From: Profftia tarda
GTDB lineage: Bacteria; Pseudomonadota; Gammaproteobacteria; Enterobacterales; Enterobacteriaceae
Assembly: GCF_904848675.1 (NCBI RefSeq)
Contig: NZ_LR890047.1
Coordinates: forward strand, 496,001-560,000
Direction: 5' to 3'
DNA length: 64,000 nucleotides
Under the pieces are notes generated by a model, which was not told the origin of the DNA, searched no databases, and saw only the letters and a program-made list of their open reading frames with translations. This document shows positions 1-10,618 of the stretch, piece after piece. The position numbers were made by a program, and so were the translations under genes. How positions within the stretch are numbered: the first letter of the stretch is position 1; the number at the start of each line of letters is the position of its first letter.

Positions 1-478
1 ATTACTTTATGTTAAATATATATTAATTGCTTGCTATAACTCTTATATTAATTTTTTACTAGACAAGAGATCTTTTCTACCATATAGTTATTATTTATTG
101 TTAGCAATGACTGTTAAATGTTTGTGCCTGAATCAAGTGATTTAAAACTATTTTGTATTATTATGTGCATTCCTATGGTCAGTAAACAGGCTATAAAGTC
201 ATATACCTTTGTATATTAATATCATCTCATTATCAATGATTATATTTCTTTGTACAACACAGCAGCTTGAACATAAGAAATGATTAATAACTAGATAACT
301 TATTTCTTGTCTTTCATTGTGTTTTGTATCTATGTAATTTGTGGTTCCACACTAGTTGGCAATCCTTTTATTATAGATAGATCTAGCATAGATATCTTCA
401 GTGTTCTTCACAAGAGCATATACGTAAGATTTACTTTTGTGTAAAACATTACAAATTTCATTAACATGAAATATTAAT
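1..478. other. Non-coding spacer downstream of dnaJ
   Basis: AT-rich sequence with stops in all frames and no tRNA or recognisable gene. It lies past the 3' end of dnaJ, which reads on the minus strand. I see no strong hairpin with a U-tract that would act as the dnaJ terminator. Probably eroded former coding DNA. Confidence 0.6.
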
Positions 479-1600
479 TTAGTGGGTTAAATCATCAAAG
501 AATTTCTTGACACCATCTAGAAAACTCTTAGAACGCGGGCTATTATTAACACTTGAAGAATTACTAAAACTTTCTTCTAGTTCACGCAATAAATGTTTTT
601 GTTTATCATTTAGTTTTACTGGAGTTTCAACTACTACTCGGCATAATAAGTCTCCTTGGATATTACTGCGTATAGATGTTACTCCTTTGCCTCGCATGCG
701 AAACATTTTACCGGTTTGGGTTTCAGCGGGTATTCTGAGTTTTACACGCCCATTTAGGGTAGGGACTTCAATTTCACCTCCTAGTGCTGCCATTGCAAAG
801 TTTATCGGTACTTCACAGAATAAATTATTATTTTGATGCTCAAATATTGGGTGTGCTTTAACTGTAATTTGTACGTATAGATCTCCTGAGGGCGCTCCTT
901 TATTACCAGCTTCACCTTCACCGTTTAATCTGATGCGATCATCAGTATCAACTCCAGCAGGAATTTTGACTGAAAGTATTTTTTGTTTCTCAATGCGGCC
1001 ATTTCCATGACATGTATTGCATGGATCTTTAATTATTTGACCACGTCCTTTACAGTGTGGACAAGACTGTTGTACGGTAAAAAATCCCTGACGAATATGT
1101 ACTTGCCCTGCACCATGACAAGTGGTACAGGTCATGGGTTTAGTGCCTTTCTTTGTACCATCACCACGACAGGTGTCGCATAACACTAGCGTAGGTATAC
1201 GAATCTCTTTAGTTACACCACGGACTGCTTCTTCTAAAGTGAGTTCCATATTATAACGAAGATCGGCACCGCCGGCAGAACGCTGACGACGACCTCCTCC
1301 GAATATATCGCCAAACACGTCACCAAATATATCATTGAAGTCAGTGCTGCCATCGGTTCCACCCATGCCACCTTGTTGGAATGCTTTATGACCGTATTGA
1401 TCATAAGCCGCACGCTTCTGCGCATTAGTTAATATTTCGTAGGCTTCTTTAACTTCTTTGAATTTTTCTTCCGCCTTCACATCCTCCGGATTGCGATCAG
1501 GATGAAATTTTATAGCCATTCGCTTATAAGCTTTCTTGATCTCGCGCTCTTCTGCATCACGGGGAACACCTAAAACTTCGTAATAGTCTTTTTTTGCCAT
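479..1600 (-). CDS. dnaJ: Chaperone protein DnaJ (Hsp40)
   Basis: Co-chaperone that delivers unfolded proteins to DnaK and stimulates its ATPase in the cytoplasm. The 373-residue product is close to the 376 of E. coli. It has the J domain (residues 1-70) with the HPD motif at 33-35, a Gly/Phe-rich linker, four CxxCxGxG zinc-finger repeats (CDTCRGDG, CTTCHGAG, CPHCKGRG, CNTCHGNG) and the C-terminal substrate-binding region. The frame stays open 8 codons upstream to another ATG, but the start at 1600 (MAKKDYYEVLG) matches the family N-terminus. It follows dnaK by 126 nt on the same strand, as in enterobacteria, so the pair is probably transcribed together from the dnaK heat-shock promoter. All key residues appear intact. 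Confidence 0.98.
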   Translation of the reverse strand: MAKKDYYEVLGVPRDAEEREIKKAYKRMAIKFHPDRNPEDVKAEEKFKEVKEAYEILTNAQKRAAYDQYGHKAFQQGGMGGTDGSTDFNDIFGDVFGDIFGGGRRQRSAGGADLRYNMELTLEEAVRGVTKEIRIPTLVLCDTCRGDGTKKGTKPMTCTTCHGAGQVHIRQGFFTVQQSCPHCKGRGQIIKDPCNTCHGNGRIEKQKILSVKIPAGVDTDDRIRLNGEGEAGNKGAPSGDLYVQITVKAHPIFEHQNNNLFCEVPINFAMAALGGEIEVPTLNGRVKLRIPAETQTGKMFRMRGKGVTSIRSNIQGDLLCRVVVETPVKLNDKQKHLLRELEESFSNSSSVNNSPRSKSFLDGVKKFFDDLTH

Positions 1601-1726
1601 TTGATCCGTCTTACCCCTTAACATAAATTTATAGACGTTAAGTGTTCTCTGTGCCTGTGACGGCTAAGATAATGTATCAGATTATTTAATCTTTATATTT
1701 TACTCTACTAAGTTTCCTAAGGATAA

Positions 1727-3613
1727 TTATTTTTTATCTTTAACTTCTTCAAATTCAGCATCTACCACGTCGCTCTCTTTATCATTGCTAGATTCGGCTT
1801 GCTTTTTAGTAGCTTCTAAAAGTTTGCTGGAAAATTGAACTAGAGTTTGAATTTTTGCTTTTATATCAGACTCATCTTCGCCTTTAGCTGCACTATCCAA
1901 TTCAGTTAAAGCAGATTCGATATCTTTTTTATCTTCAGGTGTAAGCTTATCACTAGCTTCTTCTAACTGTTTGCGAGTACCGTGAACCAGATGGTCAGCT
2001 TGGTTGCGAATTTGCACAAGTTGTTCGAATTTACGATCGGATTCAGCATTGGTTTCTGCATCACGTACCATTTTCTGTATTTCTTCTTCATTCAGTCCAG
2101 AAGAAGCTTTGATGGTAATCTTTTGCTCTTTGCCGCTATTTTTATCTTTTGCGGATACATGCAGTATACCATCAGCATCAATATCGAAAGTAACTTCTAT
2201 TTGTGGTGTACCACGCAAAGCAGGCTGGATACCATCTAAGTTAAACTGACCCAGAGATTTGTTGTCTAAAGCACGCTTACGTTCACCTTGGATCACGTGA
2301 ATAGTAACAGCAGACTGGTTATCTTCAGCAGTTGAGAATACTTGGCTATGCTTAGTGGGGATGGTCGTATTTTTTGTAATAAGAGACGTCATTACGCCTC
2401 CCATGGTTTCAATACCAAGAGATAAAGGCGTGACGTCCAGAAGTAAAACGTCTTTAACTTCTCCGGTTAAGACACCACCTTGAACAGCAGCACCGATTGC
2501 TACTGCTTCGTCTGGGTTTACGTCCTTGCGTGGTTCTTTAGAAAAGAAGTTAGCTACTTTCTTTTGAACCATAGGCATGCGAGTCTGACCACCAACTAAT
2601 ATGACATCTTGCACATCAGATATAGAAAGTCCCGCATCTTTTAGAGCTACTTTCAGTGGTTCCATGGAACGGTTTACGAGATCCTCAACCAGTGATTCAA
2701 GTTTTGCGCGGGTTACTTTGATATTCATGTGTTTTGGACCTGAAGCATCTGCGGTAATGTACGGCAGGTTTACTTCTGTCTGCTGAGCAGACGATAGCTC
2801 AATTTTTGCCTTTTCAGCAGCTTCTTTTAAGCGTTGCATAGCCAGCGGATCATTCCTCAGATCAATACCTTGATCTTTCTTAAACTGTTCAACTAGATAA
2901 TTGATCAGACGGCTATCAAAATCTTCCCCACCCAGGTGGGTATCACCGTTGGTAGCTAGAACCTCAAAGGTTTTTTCACCATCAACCTCATCAATATCAA
3001 TTATAGAGATATCAAAAGTACCACCACCCAAGTCGTAAACTGCAATAGTTCGGTTACCAACTTCTTTGTCTAAGCCGTAAGCTAGAGCCGCTGCAGTAGG
3101 TTCATTGATAATTCGTTTTACTTCTAGGCCAGCTATACGACCAGCATCTTTTGTAGCTTGACGTTGAGCATCATTAAAATATGCAGGAACAGTTATTACT
3201 GCTTCATTCACTGCCTCTCCTAAGAAATCCTCTGCAGTTTTCTTCATTTTTTTTAGAACTTCAGCTGAGATTTGTGGCGGCGCTATTTTTTGACCTTTAA
3301 CTTCAACCCAGGCATCTTTATTTTCTGCCGCCACAATACCAAAAGGCATTATGCTTTTATCACGCTGTACCTCTTCATCTGCAAAACGACGACCGATCAA
3401 GCGTTTAATTGCGAATAAAGTATTTTTCGGGTTAGTTACTGCTTGACGTTTTGCAGGTTGACCAACCAGAATTTCTCCGTCTTGAGTATATGCGATAATT
3501 GAAGGAGTAGTACGGTCTCCTTCAGAATTCTCTAGCACACGTGCATTAGTTCCATCTATTACAGCTACACAAGAGTTAGTTGTACCTAGGTCGATACCAA
3601 TAATTTTGCCCAT
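1727..3613 (-). CDS. dnaK: Chaperone protein DnaK (Hsp70)
   Basis: ATP-dependent Hsp70 chaperone, 628 residues (E. coli 638). The N-terminal actin-like ATPase begins MGKIIGIDLGTTNS and contains the phosphate loop DLGGGTFD. It is followed by the linker DVLLLDVTPLSLGIE, the beta-sandwich substrate domain and an acidic helical lid ending in EEVKDKK. The start is supported by GGAG seven bases upstream of the ATG. The protein is very well conserved, as expected of a symbiont that buffers destabilising mutations with high chaperone levels (known for insect symbionts; inferred here). It heads a dnaK-dnaJ unit. grpE, the third partner, is not in the window. Confidence 0.99.
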   Translation of the reverse strand: MGKIIGIDLGTTNSCVAVIDGTNARVLENSEGDRTTPSIIAYTQDGEILVGQPAKRQAVTNPKNTLFAIKRLIGRRFADEEVQRDKSIMPFGIVAAENKDAWVEVKGQKIAPPQISAEVLKKMKKTAEDFLGEAVNEAVITVPAYFNDAQRQATKDAGRIAGLEVKRIINEPTAAALAYGLDKEVGNRTIAVYDLGGGTFDISIIDIDEVDGEKTFEVLATNGDTHLGGEDFDSRLINYLVEQFKKDQGIDLRNDPLAMQRLKEAAEKAKIELSSAQQTEVNLPYITADASGPKHMNIKVTRAKLESLVEDLVNRSMEPLKVALKDAGLSISDVQDVILVGGQTRMPMVQKKVANFFSKEPRKDVNPDEAVAIGAAVQGGVLTGEVKDVLLLDVTPLSLGIETMGGVMTSLITKNTTIPTKHSQVFSTAEDNQSAVTIHVIQGERKRALDNKSLGQFNLDGIQPALRGTPQIEVTFDIDADGILHVSAKDKNSGKEQKITIKASSGLNEEEIQKMVRDAETNAESDRKFEQLVQIRNQADHLVHGTRKQLEEASDKLTPEDKKDIESALTELDSAAKGEDESDIKAKIQTLVQFSSKLLEATKKQAESSNDKESDVVDAEFEEVKDKK

Positions 3614-3659
3614 CGAAGATCTCCACTAAGAATTTTGTTATTAATTTCATTGCTACCAT

Positions 3660-3688
3660 AGGTGGGGGCAATATTTAGGTTTTCAACC
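3660..3688 (-). promoter_or_regulatory. Candidate sigma-32 heat-shock promoter of dnaK
   Basis: On the minus strand, GGTTGAAA (3688-3681) is followed after a short AT-rich spacer by CCCCCACCT (3668-3660). The sigma-32 consensus is CTTGAAA, 13-14 bp, CCCCATnT. Taking TTGAAA and CCCCAC as cores, the spacer is 13 bp. The -10 lies about 50 bp upstream of the dnaK start. The C-run is conspicuous in a spacer otherwise nearly devoid of GC. Motif and position are seen directly; function is inferred. Confidence 0.75.
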
Positions 3689-4048
3689 GTTCTGTTCTAC
3701 CTATAATATCGCAATCAACTGTGCTTACATCTAATATGGCTTACTAAAAATTACGATCTGGCTGGAGATTATTGATATGATTCTTCCTGAGAACTTTTTA
3801 AGAAATACACTGATTACTTTCAATAATTTAATAATTATTTAGTAATTACTATATACTGATAGTATTGAATAGGTTATACACCGGGTACATTGGAGTTAAA
3901 AATAATAATATTAGAACTTGCATCTTTTATAACCTAATTTTTAAAAAATTATTAATAAGTTGTACTACTTAAAATAGCCTATTTTAAAATATTGCAGCAT
4001 GCAATAAACCCTAATTCTGTATAATAATCTCCTTATGCTAAAGATAGT
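3689..4048. other. Spacer between dnaK promoter and folD 3' end
   Basis: About 360 bp, AT-rich, with no ORF or RNA that I recognise. No clear terminator for folD is visible. Confidence 0.5.
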
Positions 4049-4915
4049 CTAAAATTGAATATCAGAAAATTTCTCATAAGCTTGTATAGTATTTTGAATT
4101 AATGCAGCTACAGTCATTGGTCCAACCCCACCTGGAACTGGGGTGATCCAGCTGGCACGTTCCACAGCTACATCAAATTCAACATCACCGATGACTTGTC
4201 CATTATCTAAACGGTTTATCCCAACATCGATAACTATAGCACCTGGTTTTATCCAGTTACCAGGAATACAGTGAGGTTTGCCAACAGCAGCGATAACCAT
4301 ATCAGCATTCTCGACATGATTTCTCAGATTTTTAGTAAAACAATGAGTGATTGTTGTTGTGCAACCCGCTAACAAAAGTTCAAGTGCCATAGGTCGTCCA
4401 ACTATATTTGATGCGCCAACAACCAGTGCATTCAAACCGTATGTATTGATTTTGCATCTTTCCAGCATAGTAATAATACCCCTGGGAGTACAAGGGCAGA
4501 GTTTAGGGGCCCGCTGACATAAACGACCAATGTTATATGGATGAAATCCATCAACGTCCTTGCCTGGGGAGATATGTTCTAAAATATTTATATTATTGAT
4601 ACCTTCAGGCAACGGTAGCTGTACAAGAATGCCGTCTATTGTGTTATCTGTGTTTAATTGATCAATTAAGCTTAATAGCTGATCTTCACTTGTGAACACA
4701 GGCAGATCATAAGATTTAGATATAATTCCTGCTTCTTTACAGGCGCGACGTTTACTGTCGACGTAAATACGGGAGGCGGGGTTACTCTGCCCCACTAAAA
4801 TTACTGCCAAACCAAGAGCACGTTTTCCTTCAGCCGAGCGCTGTTGAATACGTACAGCTATTTCTTTTATAATCTGTTTAGCAATAATCTTACCATTAAT
4901 AATGTTTGCAGCCAT
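4049..4915 (-). CDS. folD: Bifunctional methylenetetrahydrofolate dehydrogenase/cyclohydrolase FolD
   Basis: Interconverts 5,10-methylene-THF, methenyl-THF and 10-formyl-THF using NADP, supplying one-carbon units for purines and formyl-Met-tRNA. At 288 residues it matches E. coli length exactly. The catalytic region SNPASRIYVDSKRRAC carries the conserved Tyr and Lys; the Rossmann motif VVGASNIVGRPM and the C-terminal signature TPVPGGVGPMTVA are intact. It starts MAANIINGK at an ATG with only a weak Shine-Dalgarno. The tRNA-Arg(UCU) gene lies 184 bp away on the opposite strand; in E. coli argU also lies close to folD, so the neighbourhood is ancestral. Confidence 0.98.
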   Translation of the reverse strand: MAANIINGKIIAKQIIKEIAVRIQQRSAEGKRALGLAVILVGQSNPASRIYVDSKRRACKEAGIISKSYDLPVFTSEDQLLSLIDQLNTDNTIDGILVQLPLPEGINNINILEHISPGKDVDGFHPYNIGRLCQRAPKLCPCTPRGIITMLERCKINTYGLNALVVGASNIVGRPMALELLLAGCTTTITHCFTKNLRNHVENADMVIAAVGKPHCIPGNWIKPGAIVIDVGINRLDNGQVIGDVEFDVAVERASWITPVPGGVGPMTVAALIQNTIQAYEKFSDIQF

Positions 4916-5099
4916 GATTAATTAAATCCATTTATCTTTTGCAAAGATAAGAGATGATGTTTGGTTGAATATAGACACATGTATTGTCATACTAAAAAAT
5001 ATATTATGAAGTAAATGCACAGTCACTCAATCACGATATATAATTTTATAACTCATATTTCTGTACTGACTGACAATTCACGTGTTATATTGCATTAAT

Positions 5100-5176
5100 G
5101 CGCCCTTAGCTCAGTTGGATAGAGCACCGGCCTTCTAAGCCGTAGGTTACAGGTTCGAATCCTGTAGGGCGTACCA
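5100..5176 (+). tRNA. argU: tRNA-Arg (anticodon UCU)
   Basis: Full cloverleaf: a 7-bp acceptor stem GCGCCCT/AGGGCGT (closing G-U pair), D arm AGCTCAGTTGGATAGAGC, anticodon loop CTTCTAA with TCT at 5134-5136, T arm with GGTTCGAATCC and an encoded CCA at 5174-5176. It is very close to E. coli argU, which reads AGA. The outermost anticodon-stem pair (5127 C, 5143 T) is mismatched. A TATATT box 11 bp upstream may be its -10. Confidence 0.97.
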
Positions 5177-6352
5177 TAAATTTAATTTTAACCGTATATA
5201 TTTGGGTTAAGAAGATAGGGAAATATATTTTTCTGCAGGTACCGCTATTTTTTTAAACTTAGTCAATTTCTATAATAACTCTTTAGCCCATTATATATCG
5301 AAAGATATTTAGTGTATCATTTTTCTAAGATTTAGGATGATTTTAATATTCTATATTTCATATATAGTGTTATATATTTCTGGTATACATAAATCATTTA
5401 AATAAATCATAAAAATTATATCATAAGAATTCTTATTTATCATTTTTCATGATATTTCAATATTAAGAGGAATAAGAGCTTAGTTTATCTCAAATTAAAT
5501 AAACAATGCTTTATCTATGCAAGAATATTATTCTTATTCTGCATTGTTTAATAATTGAGCCTTGCTCAGCTAGGATGTAAAAGTGCATAATAATATCAAG
5601 CCCTATCTTTAGTCGAAAACCTTAATTAGAATTTTATTCTCCTTAACCAGCATAAAATATTAAAATCTTTAATACTGCATTTTCTGCTATTAAATAATCT
5701 ATTATCTTGCATAGCTAATATCGTTTAGTATATACAATTTTTGTTTTTAATTGCCAAATGAACTAACAAAGTTTATAATGTAGAGTATTTGTTATTAGAA
5801 TAATATTCTAACTAAAATGCCTTTTAGATTTATCTTAGTAATCATTAAAGAGGTTTTAGGATTTGATTGTTCTTTGAATATATATTTAATATGCATGTAT
5901 TTAATATTATTGAATATTAAAGCGTCGATACCACAAATTGTTGATGTTTTTCAAAATCATTCCAAGAATTTTTTAGATATCAAAAGCTTATTATAGATAA
6001 GTTTCCATTGTCTTTTTGCAGTACATACACTGATTTTAGATATTAAGAAATATACATTGCATTTATAATTATTTTGTTTGATCAGCCATAACTTTATACA
6101 ATAAGGGTTACAACAGTTTTACTGAGTTTAGTAGTTAGGTAAATTACAACATTCTAAGTATCTATCATTATTCAGTTCATTAATAAGTCAGTAAACCTTG
6201 AACCACTGAAGATTTAAGCTGTTATCTCAAGCGAGTGCGCGATATGATTGTTCTAAATATCGGCAATTTACAAGATATATATTTTGTACATCGTCGATAT
6301 TTAGCATTATCTTATTGATAGAAATCATGTTAGACATATTATAGAGGATTAA
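5177..6352. other. 1.2 kb non-coding spacer upstream of infA
   Basis: AT-rich with no sustained ORF. In E. coli infA is preceded by aat; I could not recognise aat codons here. The last 120 bp (from about 6230) are slightly richer in GC and probably contain the infA promoter and leader. Confidence 0.5.
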
Positions 6353-6571
6353 ATGGCCAAAGAAGATAACATTGAAATGCAAGGTATCGTGCTTGATACG
6401 TTACCAAATACAATGTTCCGAGTTGAACTAGAAAACGGATACATTGTTACCGCTCACATATCGGGCAAAATGAGAAAAAACTACATACGCATTTTAACGG
6501 GTGATAAAGTGGCTGTAGAGTTGACTCCTTACGATCTCAGCAAAGGGCGTATTGTCTTTCGTAGCAGGTGA
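6353..6571 (+). CDS. infA: Translation initiation factor IF-1
   Basis: 72-residue single OB-fold (S1-like) protein that binds the ribosomal A site with IF-2 and IF-3 during initiation. It starts MAKEDNIEMQGIVLDTLPNT and ends KGRIVFRSR, the same length as the E. coli protein. The core NGYIVTAHISGKMRKNYIRILTGD is conserved. AGAGGA lies just upstream of the ATG. It stands alone here: neither aat nor clpA, its E. coli neighbours, can be recognised nearby. Confidence 0.98.
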   Translation: MAKEDNIEMQGIVLDTLPNTMFRVELENGYIVTAHISGKMRKNYIRILTGDKVAVELTPYDLSKGRIVFRSR

Positions 6572-9337
6572 AAGCTCAATATAACTGCGTTATCCGCAGT
6601 ATCGAATGCTTCTTATTAGAAAGAATGATTTTTCATCTAATACTAGAATAAACTCAAATTTTTTAAAATAAAATATTTTAGGAAAACATCACTACTCAAG
6701 TGAACATGAGCATTAATTTGTCATTCTAAATAATAGAGCATATAAGATAGTTCTTATCTTCTTTAATGTTTGTGATATAATAATTTCATAGCAATCATAT
6801 ATTTTCTGGATAATACTATAAAATATTTTAAGATGTTAACAGAATCTTGATACTTATTAGTACTGTCTAATGATAAACAAATAACTTACTGTATGCATTT
6901 CTCTTATAAGGTATGACATTTATCTATACCTTATGATAAATTTATCAGATACTAAGTAGATAGCAGAATAATGATCTGCGTTATAGTTATAGGTGTTCTG
7001 TATAGCTTTAAGCACTTTATCCGTAACAATATCAATCCATGAGCGTGTAATTTAAAAACAAAAAATAAAGATTCATTTTTTGTTTTTAATATTTGGCAGT
7101 GTAAATAGATTAACCTACAGATGACTCATTTCCTTAAATAGAATGCATGATACTTTGCTTATTTTAATGTATAATAACGATATTGCTTGCTATAAAAGAT
7201 AATTAGCAGGAAATATTATGATAAAAATATTTAGATTTATGAGATCTTTACACTATAATATTTAAATTTTAAAAAATCTTTTAATAAGATATTTTTTCTC
7301 ACTCAAGAATACTTATCTTTCTCTCTCTTTTCTTTTTTCTTTTCTATTTTTTAATAAAACTATTTATTATATTAATTAGTTCTAGGAATATTTTAATCTC
7401 ATTTTCGTTAATGAGACGAGTTATATAAAGTTTTTACCTGAGTCTGTTGTCTTTCTCAACCCTTTGCATTTTTTATTAGCAAGGATATTTATTAAACTTC
7501 TATCATGACACGGAAGTTATTTAAGAAATATTTAAGTATCTAACCCAATTAAATATTTTATTATACTATACTTTGTAGTACACTATCATGTGTTGTTCAG
7601 TATGTGATACTATTTACAGTAATGTAGATAGATCGCATATTTCTCAGAAATAATAATAAAGTAAAAGAAAAATCTTTGTGTATTTTATGCTTTATAGTTA
7701 ACATCGCTTGATGGAAAATATTTTCTTACTATTACATAATAGCTATGATAATTTTTTTAGAAAAACAATTTCAGTGAATACATCGTACCCAAAGTAGCAT
7801 GAGAGTAAAATTAAAGAACATTTAAAATATAGTGATCAGGACTAGTCTAGATAATCTAGTATTTTAATATCAAGATATTATATAACTTATTTTTTTAATA
7901 TACATTGTTATAAAAAAACAAGTTAAATCAACTTATTCTCTATAATTATTTATTTTATTTAAAACAAATAATTTGTATTACCTGTAAAATTGAATATTGC
8001 ATAATCTAAGATACAATAATTACTTTTTCTACTTCGTTTTATTTATTGTACAAGATTAGCTTCAATATGCTTCTAATATTTATTTATTATCCTGTGCTTA
8101 TATTAATATTAAGAAAATATTGATAAATAAGGTAAATTTTCATAAAAGAGTAAGAGTCAAAAAATTCGAGAGTAGTAGACAGGCGTAGCTTTTATCGTTT
8201 TAAAAGGCATCAGATAAATCCTTTATTTTGATGGCTGAGGGATTTTTATAAAGCTAAGTTACTGAGAGAAAAAATTTATGCATATTGATCTGTAGAATTA
8301 GAAAAGTCTATATTGATGATAACAGTGACTAAATATAGTATTTTTGCTACGTCATAGCAGATTGTATCATTTAGTTTAATGGTTATACTAAAATTATTAT
8401 ATAAGAAATGCAATTATAATCATAGACTCCTACTAGCATAGTATATAACATTCTAGCAAAATACTCCAAGATTATTAGACTTAACTGTTTAGGCCAAACT
8501 AGTACTAACATTTGTTGCTTTACATAATTTAAGGGATTTCTTCAGCAAAAGAAGAATAACTATCCTAAATATATGAATTATTTTCATAATAGCATCATGC
8601 ATGGTATTTCAATTTCTTTAGACTTCTTTTATTACCAGTCATAGAATTACTAGATACATTTTTATAGCCAAATAAAAGTTAGTAGCTATAGTTTATTTAT
8701 GAAAGTATAAGAGGTATTATTAAATCCTATTCACCTAGTTCTTTAGATTAATTACCAGTATACACTCAATTAAACAGAATAGGTAAACTCCATAATTATT
8801 ATATGAAAACGTCTTTTATGAAAAGGATTTATGCATAATATTTGTCAAATCTTCTGTGATATTTGTAATATTGCACATGAAATATGCCTCAAGCTCAAGA
8901 ATAAAGTCTTATTTGCAGTAAAAGGTTAAAATAAGGCTACAGCACATATCTTCCGTTACTACAGCGATTTGATCATAAAAGTATTTTATTTTAGAAATAT
9001 TTAAATATTGTCTATAAATATTCTGCCGCATGCGTTAATTGCATTTCTTAAAGATTTTAACCATAGTATTTAGCCATTGAGCTTATAATACTTAGCTACC
9101 TTTATAAAATAAAAATATATCATAATTATTTGAGTCAAGAGTGTGAGACACTATTAATAAATTTTTTAATTCATTAGAAAATTTGGTTGGGTAAAATGGC
9201 GTTTCCTAAATCAATTATCTAGATAATTGTATTACTACACAAGAAAGATAATATATTTTATAAAAATAAAATCATTTGAATAATTGATCCATGGTAATTG
9301 TATTGATTAAATTAATTTAAAATTTGGAGTAAGTTTG
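6572..9337. other. 2.8 kb eroded spacer between infA and aroA
   Basis: No ORF worth calling. In relatives serC lies directly upstream of aroA in one operon. That position holds only stop-riddled AT-rich DNA here, so serC is absent from its usual site. A small hairpin with 7-bp arms (TCTCATT/AATGAGA) lies at 7397-7416, and the stretch 8150-8290 is a little less AT-rich. Neither is interpretable. Confidence 0.55.
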
Positions 9338-10618
9338 ATGCTAGATTCCCTAACTTTACAACCTATAAACATTTTTTATGGTGAGATCAATTTGCCTGGC
9401 TCTAAAAGCGTTTCTAATAGAGCCTTGCTGCTAGCTGCCCTTGCAAATGGAACTACTGTTTTGCATAATTTATTAGATAGCGATGATGTGCGTTATATGC
9501 AAAATGCATTAAAACAGTTGGGAATTCACTTACAACTATCAGAAGATCGAACCAGTTGTAAAATTACTGGAAATAAAGGATTATTGAAAGTAGATGGCCC
9601 ACTTGAGTTGTTTTTAGGTAATGCAGGGACTGCAATGCGTTCTTTAGCTGCAGTTCTTTGCCTTGGCGAGAATAATGTAACTCTAACGGGAGATGCACGC
9701 ATGAAAGAGCGTCCTATTGGCCATTTAGTTGATGCATTACGCCAAGGTTGGGCAAATATCAAGTATCTTGAAAAGGAAAACTATCCGCCCTTGAGTATAC
9801 ACGGTGGTTATACCGGGGGTAAGATTGAGTTAGATGGATCAGTGTCAAGTCAATTTTTGACTGCTTTGCTTATGATGGCTCCATTAGCTAATCTAGATAC
9901 TGTTATTTCAATCAAGGGCAAGCTAGTATCTAAACCTTATATTGATATTACAATAGCATTGATGCGTACTTTCGGAGTAAAAGTAGATAATGAAAATTAT
10001 CAGAGCTTTATGATTTTAGGTCGTCAAGAATATATATCTCCCGGTGACTATTTAGTTGAAGGAGATGCATCTTCTGCATCCTATTTTCTCGCTGCTGCGG
10101 CAATAAAAGGAGGTACTGTTCGTGTCACTGGTATTGGGAAAAATAGTGTGCAAGGGGATATTCGCTTCGCTGATATTTTAGAACTAATGGGCGCTAAAAT
10201 TACTTGGGGAAATGATTTTATTGAGTGTACTCGCGGCGAGTTGCATGCCATTGATATGAATATGAATCATATACCTGATGCAGCAATGACTATAGCCACA
10301 ACAGCGTTGTTTGCTGATTCTCCAACTACCATTCGTAATATCTATAACTGGCGTGTGAAAGAAACAGATCGATTACACGCAATGGCAACGGAACTACGTA
10401 AGGTTGGTGCTAAGGTAGATGAGGGCCAAGAATCTATTCGTATTTTTCCACCCGAACACCTAAAAACTGCTAAAATTAATACCTATAACGATCACCGAAT
10501 GGCTATGTGTTTTTCATTATTAGCTTTGTCAGATAAGCCAGTCACTATTTTAGAACCTCATTGTACTGCAAAAACTTTCCCTGATTATTTTCAACAATTT
10601 TCGCTTTTAAGTCATTAA
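9338..10618 (+). CDS. aroA: 3-phosphoshikimate 1-carboxyvinyltransferase (EPSP synthase)
   Basis: Sixth step of the shikimate pathway: transfers enolpyruvyl from PEP to shikimate 3-phosphate. 426 residues (E. coli 427) from the ATG at 9338. A TTG three bases upstream is also in frame, but GGAG at 9326-9329 is better spaced to the ATG, and MLDSLTLQP matches the family start. Conserved blocks: LPGSKSVSNRALLLAALA (S3P/PEP lysine), LFLGNAGTAMR, DGSVSSQFLTALLM, NHIPDAAMT, NWRVKETDRL and YNDHRMAMCFSL. Two odd changes: serine replaces the proline after TAMR (E. coli Pro101; codon 9641-9643), and tryptophan replaces Gly137 (codon 9749-9751). Probably active, since all catalytic residues remain, but with altered PEP-site geometry. 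Confidence 0.98.
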   Translation: MLDSLTLQPINIFYGEINLPGSKSVSNRALLLAALANGTTVLHNLLDSDDVRYMQNALKQLGIHLQLSEDRTSCKITGNKGLLKVDGPLELFLGNAGTAMRSLAAVLCLGENNVTLTGDARMKERPIGHLVDALRQGWANIKYLEKENYPPLSIHGGYTGGKIELDGSVSSQFLTALLMMAPLANLDTVISIKGKLVSKPYIDITIALMRTFGVKVDNENYQSFMILGRQEYISPGDYLVEGDASSASYFLAAAAIKGGTVRVTGIGKNSVQGDIRFADILELMGAKITWGNDFIECTRGELHAIDMNMNHIPDAAMTIATTALFADSPTTIRNIYNWRVKETDRLHAMATELRKVGAKVDEGQESIRIFPPEHLKTAKINTYNDHRMAMCFSLLALSDKPVTILEPHCTAKTFPDYFQQFSLLSH

